64,000 bases of DNA from Gautieria morchelliformis. Lineage: Eukaryota > Basidiomycota > Agaricomycetes > Gomphales > Gomphaceae. The notes below the pieces were generated by a model. It was not told where the DNA came from. It saw only the letters and a list, made by a program, of their open reading frames with translations, and did not search any database. Shown here one piece after another: positions 19,401 to 30,204 of this stretch. A program made the position numbers and the translations under genes. Positions within the stretch are counted from its first letter, which is position 1, and every line of letters starts with the position of its first letter. Where the stretch lies: assembly GCA_015179125.1 (NCBI GenBank), contig WHVA01000359.1:1-64000 (forward strand). The letters run 5' to 3'.

Positions 19401-21410
19401 GTTGGGATTGGCAGTCATGGTAATAAAGAGATCTGCCACACCATACTTCCTTGAAATGGCCAGAGAGTTCTGCAGGTTTTCCTGCATGTCCCGTGTCCCC
19501 CCCTGAAATGTGGCAGGCAGAATGGATCTTATGCCCAAGTTGTTTGGATCTCTGTCATTGTCATTGCGATGAAAGGCATCCATCATCTGGTTATACATCT
19601 CAGCACGGAGAGTGTGTTGATTTGTCCTGATCCACCACAGCCTGCTTTGCTCTGCAGCGGCCCAAGAGTCTACAATGTACTGCTGGAATAATTTGCCAGC
19701 ACGCAGGAGTGTTGTAGGTTCTTCTGTTCTCTGGAAGAGACGATAGGAATGGAACTGAATTTGGGTGACACGCCCAGGTCGCTCACGCCCGCCTGGTAAT
19801 TGGCGATAGCGAATACCAGGTTGCCACCCCAACTCTCCCCTGGGAAAGAGCAAGACATAGTGAAGAGAGGCATAGTTTGGATTCATATCGGATACCCTTT
19901 TAAAACGTCCACCTTTGAGCTGGACAATAATATCCCTAGGTTCAGGGATGATGCCATCTCCAGGAAGAACCACCGCAATCTCATCCGCAGTAGGGATATT
20001 ATACCTCCTAGGATCCCTGTGTTCCCTGTACGTGAGCCTAGCCCGGATCTCACCATTCTGTCCCTGAGCTCTGAGCCTCTCGGCCGCTTGTCTATATATG
20101 GGAACATGAGGATTGCATAAGAGGAGCATTTCCTGCAAGTCTCCCATGATAGTTGGAGACAGACCTGGGTTACGGGTGTTCCTCTGTGCCAAAGCCAATG
20201 CTGGATCATATATATAAAGTTGGGCATACTGTATCCGCCTCCCAGGGTTAGGGATGAGAGAGCCATGAATATGATACAGTTCGCCCTGCAGCTTGAGGAC
20301 ATATGGACCACGACCCTCCCGAAGCAAATCTAGATCAAACTCGGCTCCCAAGGAAGTGAATGCAAATGCAGCATTGTACTGCCTGATGTTCTGGCGAAAC
20401 TGTTTGGCCTCAGGGTCCTGGCCCTCTAAGAGCCGTCTCAATGGCTGAGGGAGCACTGGCAGCTCTGGAAGCTGCACCTTTCCTTCCATACAGCAATCAC
20501 CAAATCTGGGCCGCCGATTTGAGGATCTCTGCAGGCGTTCTGCCATCCAGTGTAATGCTCCACAGTCAGGGCAGGGAACAACCATGGGACCCAGATCATG
20601 ACGCAGCACATCTGCCTCGATTATTCTAGAGCGACCGAGTGGAATAAAAGGAGGAAGTCGCTGAGGACGCTGCCGAGGTACAGGGTGTGGCAGAAGAGGC
20701 TGTGGAGGTGCAGGGAGTGGCAGAGGAGGCTGAGGAGGTGCAGGGTGTGGCAGAAGAGGCTGTGGAGGTGCAGGGAGTGGCAGAGGAGGCTGAGGAGGTG
20801 CAGGGAGTGGCCGAGGAGGCTGAGGAGGTGCAGGGAGTTGCTGAAGAGGCCGCAGAAGTGCAGGGAGTAGCGGAGGCATTGGTCTTATTGCATTGGCCTG
20901 AGCACGCAATGCTGCCACTCCTGCAGAACCTACTACAGGAGGATTAGCTGCCTGTCTACCTCTTCCCAATTGCTGCAATATAGCAGACTGCTCAGCAGCC
21001 TGAGCACGCAACTGTGCAATTCCTGCAGAACCAACCACAGGAAGATTGGGAGGTGGCTGTATAGGCGCCTGCCTGTATCTTCTCACGGGCTGTGCTGCTG
21101 GGATTGCTGCTAACTGAGCACGAAGAGCTGCCACCTGCTGTCCAGGACTGGGATCAGGAGGACGTAATGGCCCTGCAGCAGGTTGTTGAAAAGGATCAGC
21201 CGCATTGCTTCTAGGAGGAGGGTGAGGGATGGCAAAAGGAGGTGGTGGAGGGGGTGGCTGGTTCCGAGCTCTGGCAGCAGCCACAGCAAGGGCACGCGCT
21301 CTCCGATCAGTAGGCGACGTCATACGACCCTCCTGCTCCTCCCTCGCCCTTTCACGCTCCTGCTGACGATTTCTCTCTGGAGTAGAAGGATCCCTGAGAA
21401 ATGCAGGCAT
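16473..21410 (-). pseudogene. Helitron A Rep-helicase, broken by frameshifts
   Basis: It starts MPAFLRDPSTPERN at 21410. A Pro-rich region with repeated LPAPPQPPLP units (about 20,640-20,870) is followed by a Cys pair (CPDCGALHW), then the HUH endonuclease motif (RGLPHMHILIWF), the Tyr region (KQYLDARYVSAHEACWR), and a PIF1-type helicase with Walker A (GSGGAGKSFTW), Walker B (LIWDEAAMQHR) and a C-terminal NKSQGQSLGTVGLDL. Against copy B, one base is lost in an A-run near 19,313-19,319, one base near 18,219, and a compensating change lies near 18,150. The frame is therefore carried by three segments (21410-19296, 19299-18214, 18221-16473). It would be a rolling-circle replication initiator if intact. 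Confidence 0.88.
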
Positions 21411-22332
21411 AAGCTTAGAGGAACAATCAAGCTACCCCACTTCAACTTACATTTGCAAGCAGATGCTGTTGTTGTTAATTTTTCTTGGGCAAAGTCAGGG
21501 GAATTTATTAATTTCTAATTAAATAAATGTCAGACGGCTCACACCAGACCACAGAGAAATACATACATACCAAGGAAGGGATGGGGAGTCTGTTTGTTAG
21601 GCAAAGTCAAGGGAATTTAATAATTTCTATTTAAAAGAAAAAGAAAAACTGTCAGATGGCTCACACCAGACCACAGAGAAATATATGTACCAAGGAAGGG
21701 ATGGGGAATTTTTTTGATGAAAATATCCAAGTCTTCTTCGGCTATCCAACTGGAATAATTCTTCCAGTAAAAGGTCCTGGTCCTGGTCCTGGTCCTGGGG
21801 AGATGTCTTCTTCAGCCACCAGTAGTGCAAGTCAACACTGAAAGAACTGCAATGCAATTGTGGCTCCCTCTAAGGCAGCCTGGGATGACTACCTGGCTCC
21901 GTAGCAGAGAAAAAGCTGCCCCAATGAAGGGGTCAACCCCAATAGTTCACTGCAGAGACCTCCCTGGGAAGAGATCTTTTGTGTACTACACTATATAGGC
22001 TATCTATTAATTCAGTCTCACGCAATTTTTATTCTATCTAGTAGTGGGCAGAGAGGAGAGGAGAGGAGGGTGGTGGTGGAGTACGCAAAGCGGCTGGCTG
22101 CGCAGCGATCTGCCAGCGCAGCGCTGCTTTGAGCGCCTGAGCCGGCAAACCGGCGTAAACCGCTCGCGGCTGCGCCGCTCGCACGCTCCAGAACACTGCG
22201 CAGCGCTGGAGCCGGCAGAGTGGCGCAAACCGCCGGTAGGGCCCAGGGGCTCGCGGCTGCGCCGCTGACAAACTAATGACCAAGCATTGGTCAGCAGCGC
22301 CCACAACCCACTGAGCGCGTTTCACTCTTAGA
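21411..22332 (-). repeat. Leader of Helitron A with tandem repeats
   Basis: A noncoding leader between the 5-prime tip and the Rep start. Two copies of a unit of about 120 bp (gacggctcacaccagaccac / gatggctcacaccagaccac; ccaaggaagggatgggga) lie at 21,530-21,715, with agtcaaggggaattta-like spacers. A CCTGGT triplet run (about 21,775-21,798) follows. The outer 300 bp is GC-rich with short inverted repeats around gcggctgcgccgc. Confidence 0.6.
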
Positions 22333-22343
22333 CTAGGTGGATA

Positions 22344-22360
22344 CCCGCGCTTCGCGCGGG
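22344..22360 (-). other. 3-prime terminal hairpin of Helitron B
   Basis: cccgcgc-ttc-gcgcggg, 7 nt from CTAG. Identical in stem and loop to Helitron A. Confidence 0.85.
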
Positions 22361-22510
22361 GGTGCAAGTCAAACGCCTCGGTAAGGTCAAACGCATCAGT
22401 AAGTCTAATGCATCAGTAAGTCTAACGCATCAGTAAGTCTAACATATCAGTAAGGTCAAGTGCATTGAGAAAATCAAAGTAATCAATTTGCATCAAGTAG
22501 ATATCAGAAA

Positions 22511-25500
22511 TCAAGGAGCTCTAAGTAATACATCTTTATATACAATGTTGGTTGTGTTCAAACCCTCCTCAAGCAAGACCTTCACTTTGTTCCAGCTTGT
22601 TCCCCTTGAAACACCAACATACAACTGGCCATGTCCAAACACTGGATATCTCAGGTCCAGCCCAACCGTACCCAAAGACTGTCCCTGGGACTTGTTGATG
22701 GTCATTGCAAATGCCACACGCACTGGAAACTGTCTCCTCTGCAGCACAAATGGTAATTCTCCCTCTGATGGTGAAATAGTGATCCTGGGGATGAAAGCAG
22801 TATTTCCTGCACGTGGACCTGAGATGATCCTGACCTCCAACACTCTATTCCTCATCCTCACCAACCGCAACCTTGTCCCATTGCATAGTCCTTGCTTCTT
22901 ATCCAAATTGCGCAACATCATCAGAGGCACCCCAGGCTTGACTTCCAAGTGAGCAGGAGGAAGACTGCCCATCTCTATGGAATTCAGATACTCAACAGGA
23001 TACTGCTCTGCAAAGTCGGTTTCCTTGACAGAATCTGCACAGTGGAAGACCTGAGCATCACCTGGAAACTGCCTCAACACCATGGAATTGATCTCATTGA
23101 CCTCAGTATTTCTGGGACAGAGGATGGCCCGCTCTAAAAAATAATTGTCCTGGGCAGGGATTGCATTGCCAATGCCAGGGTATATTTCCTGGATCAGCTC
23201 TGCAATTCCAGGGCCACAAACCATGTGAGGAGGGAGTGAGAACGTATGATCTAGTGGGAGATCCTTTCCCTGACCCACATTCTGCAGCCATTCTGCAAAC
23301 CTGGCTCTGTCAGGGTCATTTCTCACCCGCATGTTCTCTGTCAGATGGAGGACCTTGATCTTTGGCCACAGATATGACTTCTGAAGGGTAGCTCCCACGA
23401 TATCCTCCTTGGAGCCTTTGGGGACGATTGGGAGAGTCTGCTGAAAGTCACCTCCAAAGGCGACCGTGATGCCACCAAAGGGTCTGTCAGGCTGGTCAAG
23501 GAAATCCCTCAGTGTCCTGTCAATGGCCTCTATGGCATGGCGATGCTGCATTGCAGCCTCATCCCAAATGATGAGCCTGGCCAGTCTCAGCATATCAGCC
23601 TGGTCAGAGTTCTTTTTGATGGAGGAGAGAGAGCCCTCATGGACAGGAATTGGAATCCCAAGCATGCTGTGAGAGGTTGTCCCATTAGTGAGGATAAGTG
23701 CAGCCATTGCAGATGAGGCTACAGCAAGCACAATGAGACTCTCTGCTCTACAGGAGTGGATTAGGGTGTTCCATGTGAATGATTTCCCAGCGCCCCCTGA
23801 GCCAGTGACGAAAAACATTTGTCCGTTAGGTTTCCCCTGAGCATCTATGTCCAGTGCTGACCGTAATATCTGATCATGCGCAGACCTTTGCCCCTCATTC
23901 AGCTTGGGAACCTCCTCATCAGCCATCTGCCTCTCTTGAACAGGGTCATAGTCCCTCTGCTCAGCTATGAACCTGTTTCCAATCAGGACCTCCCACTCGC
24001 CTACCACCCGAGGCATATCTTTAAAGCTGCTCAAGGACATTCCATTACGCTGAAGGAGTTTATCCAAGAGAAAGAGGCCAAAATCATAGACCTGATCATC
24101 CCGTGGCTCCTGGATATTGTGTCTGACTTGGAGCCGATGTCTGAGATCATCACATATGTGCTCCTTGAAGGCGTCCCATAGTCTGTCAGGCTGTGAGGGA
24201 ATGCAATGACCAAGGATGGTGGCAAAGAGATGTCTGAGCTGAGCACCTGTTTTCATGCCACTGGCTTCCTGGAGACACAACCTCCACTCCTGATCATCCT
24301 CCAGAAGTCCCCTGGCAAGACAGGCCTCCTTGTAAGTAGCACATTGTATGCCATCCACTGTCCTAAGCTCCTCAAAGGATCTGGCCCCCTTGACCACCGT
24401 GAGGAGAGTGCGCAAATAAAATCTCTCTCCTGATTTTGGGCTTGCAAAGTGAAGGCGTCCAATGCTATATCCCCTTTGACGTGGTGTCCATACCCTTCCC
24501 TCTTTTTGCCAGGTAAAATGCTCAGGAAAATCCACATAGAGCACATCGCGTGCATGAGGGTAGGCAGCATTGGCCTCAAAGTAAGCCATGAGCGCTGTCT
24601 TTGACCCCTCAACCCTGTTCATGATGGTGAGCGGATCAGCATCAGGATTGAAAACGACTGATTGCTGGTCTTTTTCATGGACTGGCAGTGCCATGACTGC
24701 AGGCACCTGGGTGTGGATTTCCCGCTCCAGCAACCTCCAACAGGCCTCATGAGCACTGACATAGCGAGCGTCCAGGTACTTCTTTATCTCATCATGGTTG
24801 ACACCAAACTCCATCGTGGTCCGATCGTGGCCCTTGTATAGATACTTGTGGATATACTTGACGCACCTCACACTGAAGGTGAACTCAAGGTTGATGTGAC
24901 ACCGGAGTTTGAGCAAGAGCAGAGCAGAGTATGGCACAACCCATCTGTTGTCCAGCATGTGACCTCTGACATTGTGTAGCCTTCCATCATTGCGACGACG
25001 ATATTTTGGATATCCATCTACATTCACAACAGTCTCCTCACAGAGTGGCTTTGGGAAGCCTTTCTTGCACTTGCCATTTTCCATGCAGGGTGCATCTGGA
25101 TTCATTTGTCCACAGGGACCATGTGTCATCAGCTCACAGACCAACTGGTAGAGGACAGGATGTGTCTCTGGATCAGGGAACTCTGCTGAAATCATAGAAT
25201 CCACCTCATGTGGATGTTTGACCTTGGACTCCCTATCGAACCAGGTAAGCAGGTGCATGTGTGGGAGCCCCCTCTTCTGGAATTCAATAGTGTGAACGCG
25301 AGCGACAGTTTCTCCAAAGATCTTGTCCTTGACGATCAAGTCAATGAGGTATTTCTTTTTGAGGTGAAACACCCGCGACACCAGGTCAGGTCTGTCCTGA
25401 GCAGTTTGTCCAGGGAGCAACTCAGCCACTATCTCATCCCACTTTGGATTGGCAGTCATGGTAATAAATAAATCAGGGGGACCCTTCTTTGTTGCAATGG

Positions 25501-27429
25501 CCAGGGAGTTCTGGCAGTTTTGATTCATGTCCCGTGTACTCCCTTGAAATGTCGCAGGCAGAATGACTTTTACACCCAAGCTGTTTGCATCTCCAATGTC
25601 ATTGTCCAAGCCTCCATATGAATCTACCATCTGGTTATACTGCTCAGCACGCAGAGTGTGTTGATTGGCCCTGATCCACCTCAGTCTGCTTTGCTCTGCA
25701 GCAGCCCAGGAGTCTACAATGTACTGCTGGAACAATTTGCCACCACGCAGGAGTGTTGTAGGTTCTCTCGCTCTCTGGAACAGACGATACGCATGGTACT
25801 GTATTTGGGTGACCTGTGTCCGTCTGTTTGGATTGGGATTGGCCTGCCGAGCACGCTCTGGCTCATGATAAGGAATATCTGGTTCCCATCCCAACTCTCC
25901 CTTGGGAAAGAGCAAGACATAGTGCAGCGAGGCATAGTTTGCATTGGTATCCAATACCCTTCTGAAACGTCCACCTCTGAGCTGGACAATAATATCCCTA
26001 GGTCCAGGGTCGATGCCATCTCCAGGAAGAACGACTGCAATCTCATCTGCAGTTGGGACATTATATCTCCTAGGATCCCTGTGCGCCCTGTATGTGAGCC
26101 TTGCCTGGATGTCACCATTCTGTTCTTGAGCTCTGAGCCTCTCAGCTGCTTGTTTATATGTGCGCACATGAGGATTGCATAGCAGGAGCATTTCCTGCAA
26201 GTCTCCCATGATAGTTGGAGACAGACGCTCATTACGATTTTTTCTCTTTGCCAAAGCCAGTGCAGGATCATATATGTAAAGCTGGGCATACTTTGGATCG
26301 TCTTCATTGTCAGGGAGGAGAGAGCCATGGAGATGATACAGTTCACCCTGTAGCTTGAGCACATATGGACCACGACCCTCCCGAAGCAAATCTTGGTCAA
26401 AGTCGGCCCCCACAGAAGTGAATGCAAACGCAGCATTATACTGCCTGATATTCTGGCGAAATCCTTTTGCCTCAGGGTCCTGGCCTTCTAAGAGCTGTTT
26501 CAATGGCTGAGGGGGCTCTGGCAGGTCTTCCAGCTGCACCTTTCCTTCCATACAGCAATCACCAAACCTGGGCCGCACATTTGAGGATTTCTGCAGGCGT
26601 TCTGCCATCCAGTGTAATGCTCCACAGTCAGGGCAGGGAATAACCATGGGACCCAGATCATGACGCTGCACATCTGCCTCAATTATTCTTGAGCGACCAA
26701 GTGGAATAGGACGCTGCCGAGGGACAGGAGGACGCTGTGGAGGTGCAGGGAGGGGTTGAGGAGGCTGCTGAGGGACAGGGGGAGGCTGAGGAGGCTGCTG
26801 AGGGACAGGGGAGGCTGAGGAGGCTGCTGAGGAGGGACAGGGAAAGGCGGGTGAGGGGGGAGCTGGGGTGCAGCGACTGGTTGAGGATTGGGAGCTGGGA
26901 GTGGATTAGCTGCAGCCTGAGCCCGCAAAGCAACCACCGCTGCAGAACCTACTACAGGAGGAGGTGGTGGTGGTTGTACAGATGCTGGCCTGTGCCTTCC
27001 CAAAGGCTGCAATGCAGCTGCCTGAGCACGCAACTGTGCAATTCCAGCAGAACCAACTATAGGACGAATAGGAGGTGGCTGTATAGGCTCCTGCCTGTAT
27101 CTTCTCAAGGGTGGTGCTGCTGGGATAGCTGCTAACTGAGCACGAAGGGCTGCCACCTGCTCTCCCGGACTGGGATCAGGAGGACGTGATGGCCCAGCCA
27201 CAGGTTGTTGAAAAGGATCAGCAACATCACTTCTAGGAGGAGGGTGAGGGATGGCGAAAGGCTGCGGTGGGGGTGGCTGGTCCTGAGCTCTGACAGCAGC
27301 AGCAGCAAGCACACGTCCTCTACGATCATTGGGCGACGTCATACGACCTTCCCACACCTCCCTTGCCCTTTGACGCTGCTGCTGGCGATTTCTCTGTGGA
27401 GTAGATGGATCCCTGAGGAATGCAGGCAT
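22511..27429 (-). CDS. Helitron B Rep-helicase (one frameshift in the Pro-rich region)
   Basis: ATG at 27429 (MPAFLRDPSTPQRN). The Pro-rich N-terminus is in one frame up to about 26,811. There, a G-run that has five bases in the neighbouring repeat (26778-26782) has four (26808-26811), and the frame shifts. The long frame then runs to 22511. Domains, counted from 26671: HUH endonuclease RGLPHMHLLTWF near 465-475; Tyr motif KKYLDARYVSAHEACWR near 630; Walker A GSGGAGKSFTW near 955; Walker B IIWDEAAMQHR near 1035; GGDFQQTLPI near 1075; and the PIF1-like C-terminal motif NKSQGQSLG near 1325. It nicks, transfers and unwinds one strand during rolling-circle transposition. The frameshift could be a homopolymer reading error, in which case the copy is full length. 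Confidence 0.9.
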
Positions 27430-27617
27430 AAGAGTAGAGCGACAATAAAGCTGCCAATATCAGACATACATGGCAAGCACAAATTTAAAGATATCTATTT
27501 CAAACAGAAACAGAAACAAAATTAGCCTAAAAGAGGGAAAATGATAGGAGCATGAAAACATACCCAAGGGAGAGCAGCCAGGGGGGGTATATCTGGCATG
27601 AGAGGCTAAATAAGCCT

Positions 27618-28260
27618 AAAAAGGCCAAATAAAACAATAACCTTTACCAGAGGGCTTGCAGAGACACTGGTCCTCATATAAATACTTAAATAGCAGATAC
27701 AGTAGCATCAAACTCACAGAATAGGGGAATAATGCACAGGTAGAATGGACAGCAGTGAAAGGACCAAAGTCACCTGCAAAGAGCCTAAAAAATGCCAAAA
27801 AAAGTGAAAATGTAAGAAATAAAAACAAAACAGACATTAAAAGGGCAGAAACAGCAGCATAAAACTCACCAGGAGTGGGGTATAATGCCCAGGTAAGAAG
27901 TACAGCAGTGGAAGGACCTATGTCACCTGCAAAGAGCCTAAAAAAGGCAAAAAAAAGCGAAAATATAAGAAATAAAACCAAAACAGACATTAAAAAGGCA
28001 TAAACAGTAGCATAAAGCTCACCAGGAGTGGGGTATAATGCCCAGGTAGGAAGTACAGGAGTGGAAGGACCTATGCCACCTGCAAAGAGCCTAAAAAAGG
28101 CAAAAAAAAGCGAAAATATAAGAAAATAAAAACAAAACAGACATTAAAAAGGCAGAAACAGTAGCATAAAGCTCACCAGGAGTGGGGTATAATGCCCAGG
28201 TAGGAAGTACAGGAGTGGAAGGACCTATGCCACCTGCAAAGAGCCTAAAAAAGGCCAAAA
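27618..28260 (-). repeat. 153-bp tandem repeats in the leader of Helitron B
   Basis: About four copies of a unit containing caccaggagtggggtataat, cccaggtaggaagtacagga and cacctgcaaagagcctaaaa. The marker cacctgc recurs at 27,771, 27,924, 28,077 and 28,231, a spacing of 153-154 bp. It lies upstream of the Rep start on the minus strand. Confidence 0.85.
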
Positions 28261-28706
28261 AAAGCGACATAGCCACATAAGAAACATGACAACAAAAGGC
28301 AGGTCCAAAACTCACCAGAATGGCACTATAACACCCCAGTAGAATGCTAACAGGTGGGGATGGTGGTGGTGGGAGGGAAGAATGGGCGGCAGGCTGCGCA
28401 GCTGTTCCTGCGGAGGAACGGAAGACCGATGGGTCCTCGCGAGACCGGTTCTGGACCGCAGCCAGCGCCGGACCGGTAGACCGGCGTCAACCGGTCAGGC
28501 CAGGGGCTCGCGGCTGCGCCGCTCGCGCGCTCCGCTGACAAACTGATGACCTAAAAGCTGACATAAGCTCGACGCCCACAACCCACCGAGCCGCTTTCAC
28601 CTATAGGAATGGCGGAATACAGTGACAGCAAGAAACAAGACACAGCCAAGAATACAAGTATGACACAAAAAACAGTATAATGCAGAGATAAATGGCACAG
28701 GTAAAA

Positions 28707-28785
28707 CACAATGAAAAACAGCAAAGATACACGCAATGAAAAACAGCAAAGATACACACAATGAAAAACAGCAAAGATACACGCA
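28707..28785 (+). repeat. 25-bp tandem repeat, three copies
   Basis: Three copies of cacgcaatgaaaaacagcaa-agata with small changes, just outside the Helitron B 5-prime tip and before the next gene. The region 28,620-28,830 is A-rich and noncoding. Confidence 0.75.
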
Positions 28786-28855
28786 ACGACAAACCGCACA
28801 GATAAAACAGCAAAAAGATAGAAAAGATGAACAGCTGCGATGATGAGTGATCTCC

Positions 28856-30204
28856 TCATCTGGAGGAAGGCGGGGGTTCCTGATAAGGATCAGGGGCTGG
28901 GCCAGGGACATGGGTCTCAAGCATGTCGTTCACGGTCAGTTCTAGTGGCGACGGCATGCGGAAGTAGTCGATCATCCCCGACGACTCCTCCGTCAACACG
29001 TTCTGCGCAGGGAGGAGCCCAGGATTCGCAAGCAAGGAAAACTTCGGCATATTGGCCCAATCAGTCGAGTCCCAGTCCCACTCACCGCTTCCCGATGGTA
29101 TGGAATCGCTATATGGCTGATAACCAATTCTTCCATATTACCAAATGACCCTGTGAGTGGCTCTTGTACAGCCGTAACTTCCTCTTCCGCCTGTGGCAAT
29201 ACGTCCTGAGCGTCCTGAGCCTGCCAATACTCGTCACGTATGGGGGTGTAGGACGGTGGCACTTGCGGAGCGCAAGATGGCTCTGCTACAAGGAAGTCGG
29301 CTGGCGTGAATGAACGAAGGCTGGACTGTCGATCCATAAGAGATGCCACGTCTAACTCGGGATCAAGTTCCATCTGAGGTGTCGTGTATGATGCCTCAGA
29401 CGGAAAAAGCTCAGGGTGGGGGACTTCGACTGTAACGCTACGGGCACGACCCAAAGGTTTACGGGCATCGCACCGGGTTCGGCGCAAGGTATGAAGACAG
29501 GTGCATGTAGCTACGGATAAACCTCGCATCGGGAGATGAATATAGTTTGTCATCACTGGAGGGACTAAACACCGCCGTGAATAGTGTGGCATTGTGTATC
29601 GAGTACCGTTTCCTGGGGCGCTTGCGATGTAGAGCCATCGGTCCAGAAGTACACATAAGCCTCAGTGGTAAGAGGGTGAACATCAACATACCCTGCCCTT
29701 CCACCGACATTGTTCACGTGCTCCATCACGGAGTGTACATCTGTTAATATTAGAGGTTTCCATTTAGCCATGGAACAAAAACGGCAACGTGCACATACCG
29801 CCCGGTCCTGTGGGGCTCGGGTCTTCGGTGAGAGCAGCGGTGGAAAAAGACGGTGCATGTAATTCCAAATCAGAGTCACGTGACGTGGACCCTAATGAAA
29901 AAAAGTGAGACACAATGCACATCGTGTCTCACTTTTTTTCATTAGGGGTGGGTGGCGTCGCGTGGCGAGACACCCAGTCTCACCTGATTGTAGCGCTCGG
30001 TCATCCTGAGACGGTATATCTGGTGGTATGTCTGATGGTGGTATATTTTCTTTTAGGTTCCACAGCGGTCTCAAGTCGCGACTGTTTTCGATCGGGTTGT
30101 TCTACGGACTCCTCGATTTCTGCATCAAGTTGTCGCTTCTTAGAGCGTGTAGAGACCCCCTGGTGTTGGTATTCAGAGGTGCTAGGTGTTGTTGTCGAAG
30201 ACAT
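28856..30204 (-). CDS. Uncharacterised five-exon gene
   Basis: The last four exons fit together in phase with GT-AG introns: 29799-29891, 29573-29740, 29086-29522 and 28856-29002 (stop). The preceding exon ends at 29984. A likely start is ATG at 30204 (MSSTTTPSTSEYQHQ, with a basic patch RSKKRQ). The join between that first frame and the frame that ends at 29984 (IPSQDDRALQS) needs one more splice. A 98-nt GTAGAA...CTCAG intron would do it but is unproven. The protein is acidic and Pro/Ser-rich, with one ordered-looking stretch (GRAGYVDVHPLTTEAYVYFW). No family recognised. Confidence 0.6.
29890..29947. other. Perfect 24-bp hairpin across a splice acceptor
   Basis: Arms 29890-29913 and 29924-29947 are exact reverse complements around a 10-nt loop. 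The left arm contains the 3-prime splice site (CATTAG/GG on the minus strand) of the intron 29892-29983, so the acceptor would be buried in a stem in the pre-mRNA. Confidence 0.85.

Larger units (their letters stand above)
16324..22332 (-). mobile_element. Helitron copy A (decayed)
   Basis: The minus-strand 3-prime end is a 7-bp GC stem with a 3-nt loop (16335-16351), a 7-nt spacer and CTAG (16324-16327), followed by T: the canonical Helitron end. The 5-prime end begins TCTAAGAGTGAAA at 22332, immediately after the CTAG of copy B. There are no target duplications, as expected. It encodes a Rep-helicase protein broken by frameshifts. Confidence 0.8.
22333..28608 (-). mobile_element. Helitron copy B (nearly intact)
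   Basis: 3-prime end: hairpin 22344-22360 and CTAG at 22333-22336. The 5-prime end is TCCTATAGGTGAAAG at about 28,608, homologous to the tips at 22332 and 16322. It encodes one Rep-helicase ORF with a single frameshift. Its 3-prime CTAG touches the 5-prime TC of copy A with no host base between them. Confidence 0.8.

Noticed and set aside
20640-20870. CRISPR-like regular 30-bp repeats.
   Set aside because: They lie in frame in the Helitron Rep gene and encode Pro-rich repeats with no unique spacers.
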